Shown piece by piece: positions 44,274-53,815 of a stretch of DNA of 64,000 nucleotides. A program made the translations under genes and the position numbers. Origin of the DNA: Roseibium denhamense (GTDB lineage: Bacteria > Pseudomonadota > Alphaproteobacteria > Rhizobiales > Stappiaceae); the NCBI RefSeq assembly GCF_009711415.1, contig NZ_SMLZ01000108.1:125892-189891 (forward strand). Reading direction: 5' to 3'. The notes beneath the pieces are model-generated. The model did not search any database, was not told the origin of the DNA, and worked only from the letters and a program-made list of their open reading frames with translations. How positions within the stretch are numbered: the first letter of the stretch is position 1; each line of letters starts with the position of its first letter.

Positions 44274-45464
44274 TCATGCCTTCTTCCGGGTTTCCAGCAC
44301 ACCAAGCACAACATCCGCTGCCGCAGCGCTCTGACTGTATCCCTCCGGCAAGCGCATCACTTCTTCAAGGCGTGACAGCTCCTTGAGTTGCGCCGTTCTT
44401 TCAGCACTGTCTGTGAGAAGTGATGTCAAATGGGCTGCAAGCACCGGGGGCTGAACGTCATCGTCCAGGAACTCCGGGATCGCCTTTGCCTCGAGTATGA
44501 TGTTTGGAAGAACAAAAGACTCAACGCTTGCAAACTTGAAGAGCCGGTTGAGCTCCTTGAGCCGCCGGAAGAACCAGTCCACCTTGTAGGCAACCACCAT
44601 GGGAACGCCCGCAAGTGCCAGCTCCAGCGTCACTGTGCCGGATGCTGCTAGCGCCGCATGCGCCTTGTGAAAGGCGTGCCGCTTGGCCTCCAAACCGGCC
44701 ACGACGTCCGGCTTGACCCGCCATGTCTCAGCTGCCGATCGAATACGGTCTTCAAGATGCGGAACGGCGGGCAGCACAACCTTGAGGTCAGGATTGCCTT
44801 CTGCGGCCAGCGCTACGGTTTCCCCGAATACATCCATTAACCGGTCGATCTCGCTGCCGCGGCTGCCGGGAAGCACCAGCAAGGTTTTTTGATCCGCCGA
44901 AACCGGAAGCCTTTCCCCCGGTGCGGGCCGGAGATCGTCCACCATCTCACTCAAAGGATGGCCGACGTAATGGGTTCGCGGGCCCGATAGTCTTTCATGC
45001 ACACCGGGCTCAAACGGGAGCAAGGCAAGCAGTTCGTCTACATAGACGCTCATTTTTCGTGCCCGGCCCGGCCGCCAGGCCCAGACGGATGGCGATACGT
45101 ATCCGACAACCGGAATATGCGGTGCGCGTTTGCGCACGCGTTTGGCAACATTGTGGGTGAAATCCGGGCTATCGATGATGATGAGCACGTCAGGATCGGC
45201 CGCAATCACAGCATCAACTGTCTGATAGACCCGCCGGATGATCAGCGGCAACCGGGCCAAGACCGCGCTTAAGCCCATCACCGACACATCGGACATGTCG
45301 AAGAAGCTGGTCAACCCAAGTGCCGTCATGCGCTCTGCGCCGACGCCGCAATATCTGACACCCTCGCCAAGGCGGACATTCAGAGCCTTGATCAGCTCCG
45401 CGCCCAACTGATCACCGGACTCTTCGCCAGCGACAATACAGACCACCGGAGCTGGAGCGTTCAT
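44274..45464 (-). CDS. lpxB: lipid-A-disaccharide synthase LpxB
   Basis: The 396-residue peripheral membrane GT-B enzyme joins UDP-diacylglucosamine and lipid X. Motifs: CIVAGEESGDQLGAELIKAL at the N-terminus, VGYVSPSVWAWRPGR (about 120-134), VLPGSRGSEI (about 190-199), and ASGTVTLELALAGVPMVVAY (about 278-297). Its ATG overlaps the lpxI stop by 4 nt. It is the last gene of the lipid A group. Confidence 0.97.
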   Translation of the reverse strand: MNAPAPVVCIVAGEESGDQLGAELIKALNVRLGEGVRYCGVGAERMTALGLTSFFDMSDVSVMGLSAVLARLPLIIRRVYQTVDAVIAADPDVLIIIDSPDFTHNVAKRVRKRAPHIPVVGYVSPSVWAWRPGRARKMSVYVDELLALLPFEPGVHERLSGPRTHYVGHPLSEMVDDLRPAPGERLPVSADQKTLLVLPGSRGSEIDRLMDVFGETVALAAEGNPDLKVVLPAVPHLEDRIRSAAETWRVKPDVVAGLEAKRHAFHKAHAALAASGTVTLELALAGVPMVVAYKVDWFFRRLKELNRLFKFASVESFVLPNIILEAKAIPEFLDDDVQPPVLAAHLTSLLTDSAERTAQLKELSRLEEVMRLPEGYSQSAAAADVVLGVLETRKKA

Positions 45465-46339
45465 CTGTCACCGGGCTCCGCAGGGGGCGACCGGTCGATC
45501 CCGACAATGAAGAGGCCCGCCTTGTCGGCCTTGGCAAGGGTCTCCTCCTTATCCGCGATCAATCCCCCGCCAGCCTCAATAGCGATGCCGGACAAGCCAG
45601 CTGCAAGAGCAAGTTCGACGGTCCTCGGACCAACAGTCGGCAAATCCACCCGAAGATCCTGCGACGGCTTTGCCGCTTTGACCAGAACCCCTGCACGGCC
45701 CTTGGAGCGAACTCTTCCTGTTTGGCGCAAATCGGCGCATCTTTGAAGCATCGCATCCGTCCCTTCGGCGCCCTCCAGCGCGATGACCCGGTTGCCGACG
45801 GCAACCGCCGCCTGTCCGATATCGAGTTCGCCGAGACGGTCTGTTGCTCTCAGCGCAAGCTCCAGATCGCTCCAATCCGTATCCGCCGGCTGGACATTGC
45901 CCAAAACACCGCTGCTGGCCAGAAGCCCAGGTGCAACATCCTTTATCCCAACCACCTGATATCCTTCATCTTCAAACAGGCGAATAACCTTCGTCAGCAA
46001 GCTGTCATCGCCGCCGGCAAGCGCGCGAATGATCGTTGGGAGCCGTTTCAAGGTTCCAAGGTCGCCAAGGACAGCGCTGAAGTCTGGCCGTTTAGCAACG
46101 CCGCCGATCAGAAGGATCTCCCGGCAGCCGTTTTTCTTCAAGAATGCATATAGGCGCCCAATTTCGCCCCAGCCGAGTTCCGCAGACGCCCGTTTCCGGG
46201 TCCGCTCATCGGCTTCGCCTTTAATCGCAATCACCAGGGCCGCGCGGCCCGCCCGCTCAAGCTCGGCAAGCGCCTGCAACGGCAGCTGGCCGTTCCCCGC
46301 GATCAGAGCAACGGGCGTGCTGTCACCGGAAGAGGCCAT
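45461..46339 (-). CDS. lpxI: UDP-2,3-diacylglucosamine diphosphatase LpxI
   Basis: The ATG at 46339 (MASSGDSTPVALIAGNGQLP) gives 292 residues, normal for LpxI; extending to a TTG at 46399 would overlap lpxA by 44 nt. Family features: ALIAGNGQLPLQALAELERA, GEIGRLYAFLKKNGCREILL, and the C-terminal ALAAGLSGIAIEAGGGLIAD. LpxI (DUF1009) replaces LpxH in alphaproteobacteria, cleaving UDP-diacylglucosamine to lipid X. Its position between lpxA and lpxB confirms the call. Confidence 0.95.
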   Translation of the reverse strand: MASSGDSTPVALIAGNGQLPLQALAELERAGRAALVIAIKGEADERTRKRASAELGWGEIGRLYAFLKKNGCREILLIGGVAKRPDFSAVLGDLGTLKRLPTIIRALAGGDDSLLTKVIRLFEDEGYQVVGIKDVAPGLLASSGVLGNVQPADTDWSDLELALRATDRLGELDIGQAAVAVGNRVIALEGAEGTDAMLQRCADLRQTGRVRSKGRAGVLVKAAKPSQDLRVDLPTVGPRTVELALAAGLSGIAIEAGGGLIADKEETLAKADKAGLFIVGIDRSPPAEPGDR

Positions 46340-46355
46340 AGCGTTGGCCACCGCC

Positions 46356-47150
46356 CTACTCGCTTCGCGGCGTGCAGTAACGGCCGTCTGCCTTTTCAAG
46401 GATGAAATCCGTTACCAGTTTGACGAGAGGCTGATCATCCGTCGCAGCCGCGATGGCCTCGGCACGGGTTCTGAGCGTTCCTTCACCGCTTTCAAACAGC
46501 TCCCGGTATGCCGCCCTCAAGGCATGGATCTGCTCGCGCGGAAAGTTTGCCCGCTTCAGGCCAACAAGATTTAGACCTTCCAGGCTTGCCCGGTTGCCGG
46601 TAACCATTCCAAACGGAATCAAATCGTTCTCCAGGCCCGCCATGCCGCCAACGAACGCGTTTCGCCCGATCCGGGTAAACTGAATAACGGCGGAGCCGCC
46701 GCCGAAGATCACATGATCTCCCACTGTCACGTGCCCGGCGATCATGACATTGTTCGACAGGATAACACCATCCCCAAGGTGGCTATCATGTCCGACATGG
46801 GAGTTGGCAAGAAACGCACAGCGGTTGCCGACCGTCGTTGACGATCCGCCGCCCTCTGTCCCGGCATTCATTGTGACACCCTCACGGATCATGCAGTCTT
46901 CGCCGATCCGCAATGTCGCGTGCTCGCCGCGGTACTTCAGGTCCTGAGCCTGGTGGCCGATTGAGGCGAACGGAAAAATCTGCGTGCGGTCCCCGATATG
47001 GGTATCCCCAGCCACCACCGCATGTGATTTGAGAACAACACCGTTCCCAAGAACAACATCACTGCCGACATGGCAAAACGGCCCGATTTGGGCGCCTTCA
47101 CCGATACGCGCACCGTCTTCAATGATCGCTGTTGGATGTATCTCGGTCAT
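46356..47150 (-). CDS. lpxA: UDP-N-acetylglucosamine acyltransferase LpxA
   Basis: The 264-residue left-handed beta-helix has many hexapeptide repeats from MTEIHPTAIIEDGARIGEGA on. The catalytic His is in LANSHVGHDSHLGDG (about 125). A helical C-terminal domain follows (LKRANFPREQIHALRAAYRE). It performs the first step of lipid A synthesis. It lies 6 nt after fabZ and 16 nt before lpxI. Confidence 0.97.
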   Translation of the reverse strand: MTEIHPTAIIEDGARIGEGAQIGPFCHVGSDVVLGNGVVLKSHAVVAGDTHIGDRTQIFPFASIGHQAQDLKYRGEHATLRIGEDCMIREGVTMNAGTEGGGSSTTVGNRCAFLANSHVGHDSHLGDGVILSNNVMIAGHVTVGDHVIFGGGSAVIQFTRIGRNAFVGGMAGLENDLIPFGMVTGNRASLEGLNLVGLKRANFPREQIHALRAAYRELFESGEGTLRTRAEAIAAATDDQPLVKLVTDFILEKADGRYCTPRSE

Positions 47151-47156
47151 CTCGCC

Positions 47157-47621
47157 TCACGCATCTATCAACATGGCGCTGACTTCAGCTTCCGCGACCT
47201 TGGCACCATCCACCAGAGCCACGGCATCGAACTTCCAGATATTCGACCGCTGTTTGATTTTCTTCACGTGAAAATGCACTTGATCGCCAGGCTCTACCGG
47301 TTTCCGGAATTTCGCCTTGTCGATTGTCATAAAATAGACGAGCTGGGGAGGCGCATCATCGCCGCGCGCGTGCACACACAAAGCTCCCGCTGTCTGCGCC
47401 ATTGCCTCAATCAGCAAAACACCTGGAAAAATTGGCCGCTCGGGAAAGTGTCCGGTGAATTGCGGCTCGTTGATCGTGACATTCTTGATGCCGACACAGC
47501 TGTTGTCGCCATCCATGTCTACAATCTTGTCGATCAGCAAAAAAGGATAACGATGCGGCAGCAGTTTCATGATCCGCATGATGTCGGCGCTGCCGAGTGT
47601 TGTCTTTTCTGTTTCTTCCAT
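47157..47621 (-). CDS. fabZ: 3-hydroxyacyl-ACP dehydratase FabZ
   Basis: The ATG at 47621 ([20 protein letters not shown]) gives 154 residues; a TTG at 47642 is the alternative. The hot-dog fold has [14 protein letters not shown] with the catalytic His and [20 protein letters not shown] with the Glu. It dehydrates 3-hydroxyacyl-ACP in fatty acid synthesis and competes with LpxA/LpxD for substrate, hence its conserved place between lpxD and lpxA. Confidence 0.97.
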   Translation of the reverse strand: MEETEKTTLGSADIMRIMKLLPHRYPFLLIDKIVDMDGDNSCVGIKNVTINEPQFTGHFPERPIFPGVLLIEAMAQTAGALCVHARGDDAPPQLVYFMTIDKAKFRKPVEPGDQVHFHVKKIKQRSNIWKFDAVALVDGAKVAEAEVSAMLIDA

Positions 47622-47670
47622 GAACCGCCCCTTGGCCGTCAAAGCCCAAAAGTACTTTCTCGTTTAGCTC

Positions 47671-48708
47671 TTAAGACCCGCTACCGCGTTCTGCCAGTTT
47701 TCTCAAGGTCGCAACCTCGCGGAACCACTGTTTTACGGGTTTTGCGGGCGCACCGCCGTAACGGCCACCAGGGGCAAGGTCTTCACTCACCACACTCACA
47801 GCTGCCACTTGCGCGCCCATACCGATACGCACATGTCCGCGGACACCGGTCTGCCCGCCAATTGCGACAAAATCTTCGAGGGTACAACTGCCCGACAATC
47901 CGACCTGCGACACCAGCACGCAATGACGGCCAATGACGACATTATGTCCAATCTGCACCTGATTATCGATCTTCGTGCCTTCGCCAATGATGGTATCGCG
48001 ATTTGCGCCCCGGTCGATGGTCGTATTCGCCCCGATTTCCACATCATCCTGGATGATGACACGGCCGATCTGCGGCACCTTCAGATGCCCTTGCGGCCCC
48101 ATCGCGTAACCGAACCCATCCTGGCCGCAACACACACCCGGATGGAGATAGACCCGATTTCCTAGCACGGAATGCTGAACGGTCGCATTCGGTCCGATCA
48201 CGCAATCCCGGCCAATGCGGACACCATTCGCGATCACTGCGTTGGCCCGGATAACAGTTCCCGCCCCGACCTCGGCTTTCGCACCGATCACCGCGCCCGG
48301 CTCAACTGTTACGCCATCTTCCAGAACAGCTGTAGGATCAACGAATGCCGATGCCGCAATACCTTTCGGCCCTTCTTGAACCGGCACCATTGCGCCTGGG
48401 TAGAGTTTTGCCAGGACCTTGCCCCAGGACCGGTACGCATCCGCACACACCAGAACGGCTACCCCGTCCGGCACCTTGTCCTTGTGGCGTTTACCTACCA
48501 AACAGGCGGCCGCTCGGGTCTTCGATAGCTGGTCGAGATAAGCTGTATTGTCAAAGAACACCAGACTTCCCGGAGTTGCGTCCTCCAGGGGCGCAACTGC
48601 AGTCAGTTCCAAAGCTTCGTCGCCGCGAACCAGCTCCGCTTCTGCCCAAGCCACCACATCCGTCAAACGTACATGCGCTGGAAACTCAAAAAATCCCGGA
48701 TCTGACAT
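47671..48708 (-). CDS. lpxD: UDP-3-O-acylglucosamine N-acyltransferase LpxD
   Basis: Start at 48708 (MSDPGFFEFPAHVRLTDVVA) gives 345 residues; longer frames run through the bamA terminator. The N-terminal uridine-binding domain (about 1-100) is followed by hexapeptide repeats and the catalytic His in QIGHNVVIGRHC (about 246). The third acyl step of lipid A is its role. The bamA terminator just upstream implies a partly separate promoter in 48709-48747 or readthrough. Confidence 0.96.
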   Translation of the reverse strand: MSDPGFFEFPAHVRLTDVVAWAEAELVRGDEALELTAVAPLEDATPGSLVFFDNTAYLDQLSKTRAAACLVGKRHKDKVPDGVAVLVCADAYRSWGKVLAKLYPGAMVPVQEGPKGIAASAFVDPTAVLEDGVTVEPGAVIGAKAEVGAGTVIRANAVIANGVRIGRDCVIGPNATVQHSVLGNRVYLHPGVCCGQDGFGYAMGPQGHLKVPQIGRVIIQDDVEIGANTTIDRGANRDTIIGEGTKIDNQVQIGHNVVIGRHCVLVSQVGLSGSCTLEDFVAIGGQTGVRGHVRIGMGAQVAAVSVVSEDLAPGGRYGGAPAKPVKQWFREVATLRKLAERGSGS

Positions 48709-48747
48709 AAGTTTGGAGCCCTTTTCATGGAGCCGGTCTGCGCCCAA

Positions 48748-48779
48748 CAAAAACGGCCGCCGTTGGACCGGCGGCCGTT
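48748..48779 (-). terminator. intrinsic terminator of bamA
   Basis: An 11-bp perfect stem AACGGCCGCCG (48752-48762 with 48769-48779, 6-nt loop) is followed on the minus strand by a short T run. It begins 24 bp after the bamA stop. Confidence 0.8.
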
Positions 48780-48802
48780 CTTTTAACTCAAGACGCCCTG
48801 AT

Positions 48803-51184
48803 TTAGAAGCGCGTCCCGCCACTCAGCCGGAAGACCTGTGTCTTGTCGGCATCTTCCTTGGCAAGCGGGTAAGCAAAGTCTGCCCGGAGCGGCCCGAATG
48901 GCGATTGCCAGCGGATCCCGGCACCAACCGAAGCCCGGATCGCAAGATCGTTGGACTCTACCGTGCTGGTGCCACCTTCAACAAGGTTCACTAGATCGCT
49001 GTCTGCGTCCCACAGTGAGCCAGCGTCAGCAAAAACCGCTCCACTCAAGCCGAACTCCTTGGGAAGGACTGGGAACGGAAACTGTGTCTCAGCAGATGCA
49101 GCAAAGTAGAAGCGGCCACCCAGCGCATCATCGGTAGCAGAGTCCCGAGGTCCGATACCCTGGTTCTCAAAACCCCGAACAAGATTACCACCAAGCATGA
49201 ACTGCTCGGACACCCGAAGACGTTCATCACCAAGAGCCATGATGTTGCCGCCACGAACCGACAAGCTTCCTACAACACCGTAGTCTGCAAGGATTTCCTT
49301 GTAAGCACGCGCTTGAGCTTCGGTTTTGACGTAGTAGCTGTCACCACCAACGCCGGCAAACTGCTGTTCGAATGAGAGGTAGTAACCATCCGTCGGGTTA
49401 ATGAAGCGGTCTAGCGTGTTGTACTTGAGCTCATAACCGACCAGAGACGTCAGATAGGTTCCGAGCGAGTCACAAACAGCAAGCGAAAGTTCACTGGTGT
49501 CACAGTTGTTGATGCCCGTGGAGTTCCCGTCCGGATCTTCATTGTCTTCCTGGAAGATGTTGTAGAACAGACGCAGTGTCAGCTCGTCTTCCCGCAACGG
49601 CAAGGTGAATCCGAAGCCGCCGCCAGTGACTTTCTGATCGAACGAGCGATAGTCGTTTGCGTCATTCACCCTGCGATAAAGATCCAGGTCCAAGGCGATC
49701 CGGCGCCCCATGAAGAACGGCTCGATGAACCGGAACTCGTACTTCTGCGAGTCAGCACCTCCGCCTGCGCCAAGTTTGACGAATTGACCGCGGCCGAGGA
49801 AGTTCTTCTCTGTGATGGATACATCACCGACAATACCATCCACGGTCGAGTAACCGACACCAAAGGAGAGCTCGCCTGTCGGCTTTTCTTCTACCCGGAC
49901 GTTGACAATCACGCGGTCCGGCGCACTGCCCTGCTGGGTCGTCACGTCAACCCGCTCGAAGTACCCAAGGTTCCGCAGGCGGCGGGTCGCCTTATCTACG
50001 AGCGCCCGGTTAAACGCATCACCTTCGGCGATATCGAACTCGCGCCGGATGACATATTCCCTCGTCCGGTCGTTACCGATCACGTTCATTCGCTCAATGT
50101 AGGTACGCGCGCCCTCTTCGACGTAGTAGATCAAAGAGATTGTGTTGTCGTCGTAGTTCCGGGCTCCACGCGGACGAACGCGGGCGAATGCATACCCCTC
50201 TTCGGACACACGGAGGGTGATATCCTCTACGGTCTGCTCAACCCGCAGAGAGTTGAATGTCTGACCTGGGCGGGTCCGCAAAAGTTTGCGAAGCTCCTCA
50301 GGGTCGACGTCCGAAATCGTGGACACGACTTCAACATCGCCAATTTCGTACTTCTCGCCCTCATCTACAGTGAAGGTGACGTAAAAGATGTTTTGTTCAC
50401 GATCGAGGTCTGCACTGACAGACACGATCCGGAAATCAGCGTAACCCTTGCGGTTGTAGTACTGACGCAGGAGCTCTTCGTCTGCCGCAAGACGATCAGG
50501 ATCGTAGGTGTCTGTGCTGCGCAGCCAGCTCAACAAGCCGCTTTCGCGCGTCCGGATCACATCCCGCAACCGGCCGTCACTGAAAGCGCTGTTTCCGATG
50601 AAGCTGATACGCTCAACGCCGGTTTTCTGGCCTTCATTGATTTCGAAAACCAGATCGACGCGCCCTTGGCCGCGATCAATGATTTTCGGCTCGACGGAGG
50701 CACCAAAACGGCCGCTGCGGCGATACGATTCCAGAATGTTCTGGACGTCCGTCTGGACACGGGCGCGGGACAGGCTTGTACGCGGCTGCGAACGGACAGC
50801 CGTTCCAAGCGCATCATCCTTGATCCGGCGGTTACCTTCAAAAGAGACACGATTGATGATCGGGCTTTCAGACACCGTGACGATAACCGTGCTACCGCGC
50901 GGGGTAATTTCGACGGTTTCGAACAGCCCGGTCGCATAAAGCGCCTTCAGCGACTCATCGACATCAAAAGCGCTGTAGGAACGCCCAGGCACGATGGTCA
51001 TGTAGCCAATCACTGTATCGGCATCAATTCGGCTGGTTCCGCGCACCTCAATATTGCGTGCGACCGCGGCCTCAGCTTGTGTGGCACCGCCCACAGGACC
51101 GAAGCTGGCCGGCAGCAGGGAACCGGTGGAAAAAACGGCAGCCGCCAACAGTACGGCCTTAGTAAGTCTCTGCAATCGCTGCAT
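48803..51184 (-). CDS. bamA: outer membrane protein assembly factor BamA
   Basis: The 793-residue precursor has a signal peptide (cleavage near AEAA, about residue 40), five POTRA domains (from RNIEVRGTSRIDADTVIGYM to about 420) and a 16-strand beta-barrel with the FKFGAGYSTVDG-like start and IRASVGAGIRWQSPFGPLRA near the end. The last residue is Phe (SGGTRF), as needed for barrel insertion. The VRGFENQG motif of the L6 loop is at about 668. It folds outer-membrane proteins. It follows rseP by 171 bp. Confidence 0.97.
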   Translation of the reverse strand: MQRLQRLTKAVLLAAAVFSTGSLLPASFGPVGGATQAEAAVARNIEVRGTSRIDADTVIGYMTIVPGRSYSAFDVDESLKALYATGLFETVEITPRGSTVIVTVSESPIINRVSFEGNRRIKDDALGTAVRSQPRTSLSRARVQTDVQNILESYRRSGRFGASVEPKIIDRGQGRVDLVFEINEGQKTGVERISFIGNSAFSDGRLRDVIRTRESGLLSWLRSTDTYDPDRLAADEELLRQYYNRKGYADFRIVSVSADLDREQNIFYVTFTVDEGEKYEIGDVEVVSTISDVDPEELRKLLRTRPGQTFNSLRVEQTVEDITLRVSEEGYAFARVRPRGARNYDDNTISLIYYVEEGARTYIERMNVIGNDRTREYVIRREFDIAEGDAFNRALVDKATRRLRNLGYFERVDVTTQQGSAPDRVIVNVRVEEKPTGELSFGVGYSTVDGIVGDVSITEKNFLGRGQFVKLGAGGGADSQKYEFRFIEPFFMGRRIALDLDLYRRVNDANDYRSFDQKVTGGGFGFTLPLREDELTLRLFYNIFQEDNEDPDGNSTGINNCDTSELSLAVCDSLGTYLTSLVGYELKYNTLDRFINPTDGYYLSFEQQFAGVGGDSYYVKTEAQARAYKEILADYGVVGSLSVRGGNIMALGDERLRVSEQFMLGGNLVRGFENQGIGPRDSATDDALGGRFYFAASAETQFPFPVLPKEFGLSGAVFADAGSLWDADSDLVNLVEGGTSTVESNDLAIRASVGAGIRWQSPFGPLRADFAYPLAKEDADKTQVFRLSGGTRF

Positions 51185-51355
51185 TAGTGCGCTATGCCTT
51201 TTTTATAAACACCCCTTCCGGACCCCTGCATACCCCCTGCAGAATCCCAGAAACCGATCAACGTTTTATAGGTTTTTACCGATAACGCAACCGCCCCAAT
51301 CGACTGAAAGCGATTTATTCTGAAGACGTTGCGTCAATGTCACGTCCCTTGTTTT

Positions 51356-52492
51356 CTAGAGGCTCACAAGCCGCCAGATGTCGTTCCAAGTAGCAAAAAC
51401 CATCATTGCCAGAACAAGACAGATTCCAATCTGGAATCCAATCTCCTGAACACGCTCGCTCAGCGGTTTTCCACGTACTGCTTCGGCCGCATAGAAAACG
51501 AGATGGCCGCCATCCAATACCGGAATCGGCAAAAGATTTATGAACCCGATCGAAACAGACAAAAACCCCGCGAGGTGAATCAGCTCAATCAGGCCGAATT
51601 GTGCCACCGTGCCGGACACCTGTGCGATCTGGACAGGGCCGCCAAGCTGTGTCGGCGACTGAATGCCGGAGAACATCTCCCCGATAAACGCAATCGTGTC
51701 GTAGATGATCTTGTAGGTCCGCTCCACGCCTGCTCCGACAGCCTCGACCGGCCCCAGACGGCGGACCACCTGATTGCTTTCAGAGCGTGATATCTCCACG
51801 CCGATACGCGGCTCTTTGAATTCGATGCCAAGCGTATTTTGGTCCGTGACATAAACAGGTGTCACAGTTGTTTCGACACGCTGTCCATCGCGGTCAAGGC
51901 CGAGGATAAGAGGTTCGTGCGGGTTGCGCCGGACTGTCCATTTCAGATCATCAAAATAGGAGATCGGTTTGCTGTTGATCGATAGGATCAGGTCGCCTTC
52001 CTTGATGTCAGCGCTTGCGGCCGCAGAATCTTCAACGATGCCAGAAACATATGGAAGCAGCTCAGGTTTGCCGTGAGCCATGTAGATGGACGCGAAAATG
52101 GCAATCGCGAGGATAAAGTTCGCGATCGGGCCCGCAGCAACAATCGCAGCGCGCTGCCAAACCGGCTTGGCGACAAAAGCGGTTTTTCGTTCCTCCGCGC
52201 TCATCTGAGCAATGCGTTCCCGGTCCGGAACGCTGGCGGCGTTCTCGTCACCCGCAAATTTTACATATCCACCAAGCGGGATAAGCGAAATTTTCCAACG
52301 CGTCCCTTTGCTGTCGTTCCAGCCGATAAGTTCCTTGCCGAAGCCGATTGAAAACGCATCCACCTTTACGTTGCACCACCTGGCAACCGCAAAGTGGCCG
52401 AGCTCGTGGAAGAAAACCACGATGGTCAGCACGAACAGGAAGGGGATGAGATATTCGCTGAACAGGGCGTAGGGAGAAAGAAGGAATTCCAT
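51356..52492 (-). CDS. rseP: RseP, site-2 intramembrane metalloprotease
   Basis: The 378-residue membrane protease has the zinc motif HELGH in VVFFHELGHFAVARW (about residues 25-39), one PDZ domain in the middle (about 125-210, SADIKEGDLILSINSKPISY), and the second metal-ligand motif NLLPIPVLDGGHLV (about 319-332). It cleaves anti-sigma factors and signal-peptide remnants. E. coli RseP has two PDZ domains and 450 residues; the one-PDZ form is usual in alphaproteobacteria. Confidence 0.95.
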   Translation of the reverse strand: MEFLLSPYALFSEYLIPFLFVLTIVVFFHELGHFAVARWCNVKVDAFSIGFGKELIGWNDSKGTRWKISLIPLGGYVKFAGDENAASVPDRERIAQMSAEERKTAFVAKPVWQRAAIVAAGPIANFILAIAIFASIYMAHGKPELLPYVSGIVEDSAAASADIKEGDLILSINSKPISYFDDLKWTVRRNPHEPLILGLDRDGQRVETTVTPVYVTDQNTLGIEFKEPRIGVEISRSESNQVVRRLGPVEAVGAGVERTYKIIYDTIAFIGEMFSGIQSPTQLGGPVQIAQVSGTVAQFGLIELIHLAGFLSVSIGFINLLPIPVLDGGHLVFYAAEAVRGKPLSERVQEIGFQIGICLVLAMMVFATWNDIWRLVSL

Positions 52493-52599
52493 TAGAAGCG
52501 ATATTCCTTAAGCGCGTGGTGAACCTGCACCTTACAAACAAGACAATTACGGCGCGTTAATGGTGGACAGCCAGTTCCGCGCCAACGGAAACCTAGAGA

Positions 52600-53814
52600 C
52601 TACCGGGACGATATCCAGTCAGAGGCAAATTTGCGGGCATCGGCGTCCAATGCAAGCACGCCATCAATGTCCATGCTGCCCTTGAGCCGACCGTCGCGAT
52701 CAAATCGCTCCAGCACGGCGCCTATCACATCCGGAATGCCCGGATACCCGATCCGTCCTTCCAAAAACGCCGCAACGGCCACCTCATCGGCCGCATTCAG
52801 AACCGCTGGTGCACCGCCGCCAGTTTCCAGCGCCTGCATGGCAAGTTTGAACGCCGGAAACCGCTGTGTATCAGGGGTCGCAAAAGTCAGAGTTCCAAGA
52901 GCTGCCAGATCGAGCCTTTCGACCGGCACCGGCATGCGCTTTGGATAGGACAGGCAATGCGCAATCGGCGTACGCATGTCCGGGTGGCCCAGCTGCGCCA
53001 GAAGCGAGCCGTCTTTGTATTGAACAAGTCCATGAACGGCAGATTGAGGGTGGACGAGGACATCAAGCTGATCCCTCCGGACCGGGAAAAGATGAAAGGC
53101 CTCGATGACTTCAAAACCCTTGTTCATCAGGGTCGCACTGTCGATCGAGATCCTGGCCCCCATGTCCCAATTCGGATGCTTGAGCGCCTGTGCCGGTGTG
53201 ACAGTTGCCATTTGCTCAAGCGGCAACTCACGAAACGGACCGCCGGAAGCTGTCAGAATGACTTTCTCAACCTGATCTGCCTGGTTTGTTTCGAAAACCT
53301 GAAAAATCGCATTGTGTTCGCTATCGACAGGGAGCAGTTCCGCGCCCTGATCACGGATAGCGGCCATGAACAGGTCACCCGCACAAACAAGGCACTCCTT
53401 GTTCGCCAGCGCGATTCTGCGGCCCGGTTTCACGGCCGCCAATGTCGGCACAAGCCCGGCCGCACCGACAATCGCGCCCACGACAATATCCGTATCGCGG
53501 TCAACAGCTTCAAGGACCGCAGAAGACCCGGCTGCAACGTCGACCGGCTGCCCCGACAACCGTGCCTTCAAGTCCGGTAAATTGCCATCGTCGGCAAGAA
53601 CGGCGCAGTCCGCGCGAAGGCGGACTGCAAGATCCGCCAAGACGTCTGCATTCTGGTTCGCAACAAGGGCGACCACATCAAACTGGTCAGGGTTCCGTTC
53701 GATAATATCGGCAACGCTGAGGCCTATGGACCCCGTCGCTCCCAAAACTGTGATACGCGTCTTTTGGCCGGTCTCCCGGCTCTGTCCGTCCGGCATGTGC
53801 ATCTGCTGGTCCAT
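52600..53814 (-). CDS. dxr: 1-deoxy-D-xylulose 5-phosphate reductoisomerase
   Basis: The 404-residue MEP pathway enzyme has the NADPH motif LGATGSIGLSVADI (about 24-37), ALANKECLVCAGDLF (about 140), the metal ligands in LLPVDSEHNAIFQ (about 160-172) and LTASGGPFRELPL. It forms the second step of isoprenoid synthesis and supplies UppS, encoded just upstream. The gap to rseP is 107 bp with no feature; its start is 1 nt past the cdsA stop. Confidence 0.97.
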   Translation of the reverse strand: MDQQMHMPDGQSRETGQKTRITVLGATGSIGLSVADIIERNPDQFDVVALVANQNADVLADLAVRLRADCAVLADDGNLPDLKARLSGQPVDVAAGSSAVLEAVDRDTDIVVGAIVGAAGLVPTLAAVKPGRRIALANKECLVCAGDLFMAAIRDQGAELLPVDSEHNAIFQVFETNQADQVEKVILTASGGPFRELPLEQMATVTPAQALKHPNWDMGARISIDSATLMNKGFEVIEAFHLFPVRRDQLDVLVHPQSAVHGLVQYKDGSLLAQLGHPDMRTPIAHCLSYPKRMPVPVERLDLAALGTLTFATPDTQRFPAFKLAMQALETGGGAPAVLNAADEVAVAAFLEGRIGYPGIPDVIGAVLERFDRDGRLKGSMDIDGVLALDADARKFASDWISSR

Positions 53815-53815
53815 G

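Noticed and set aside
49784-51187. 467-codon plus-strand frame opposite bamA
   Set aside because: It mirrors bamA codons and has no family match or ribosome site; bamA is certain.
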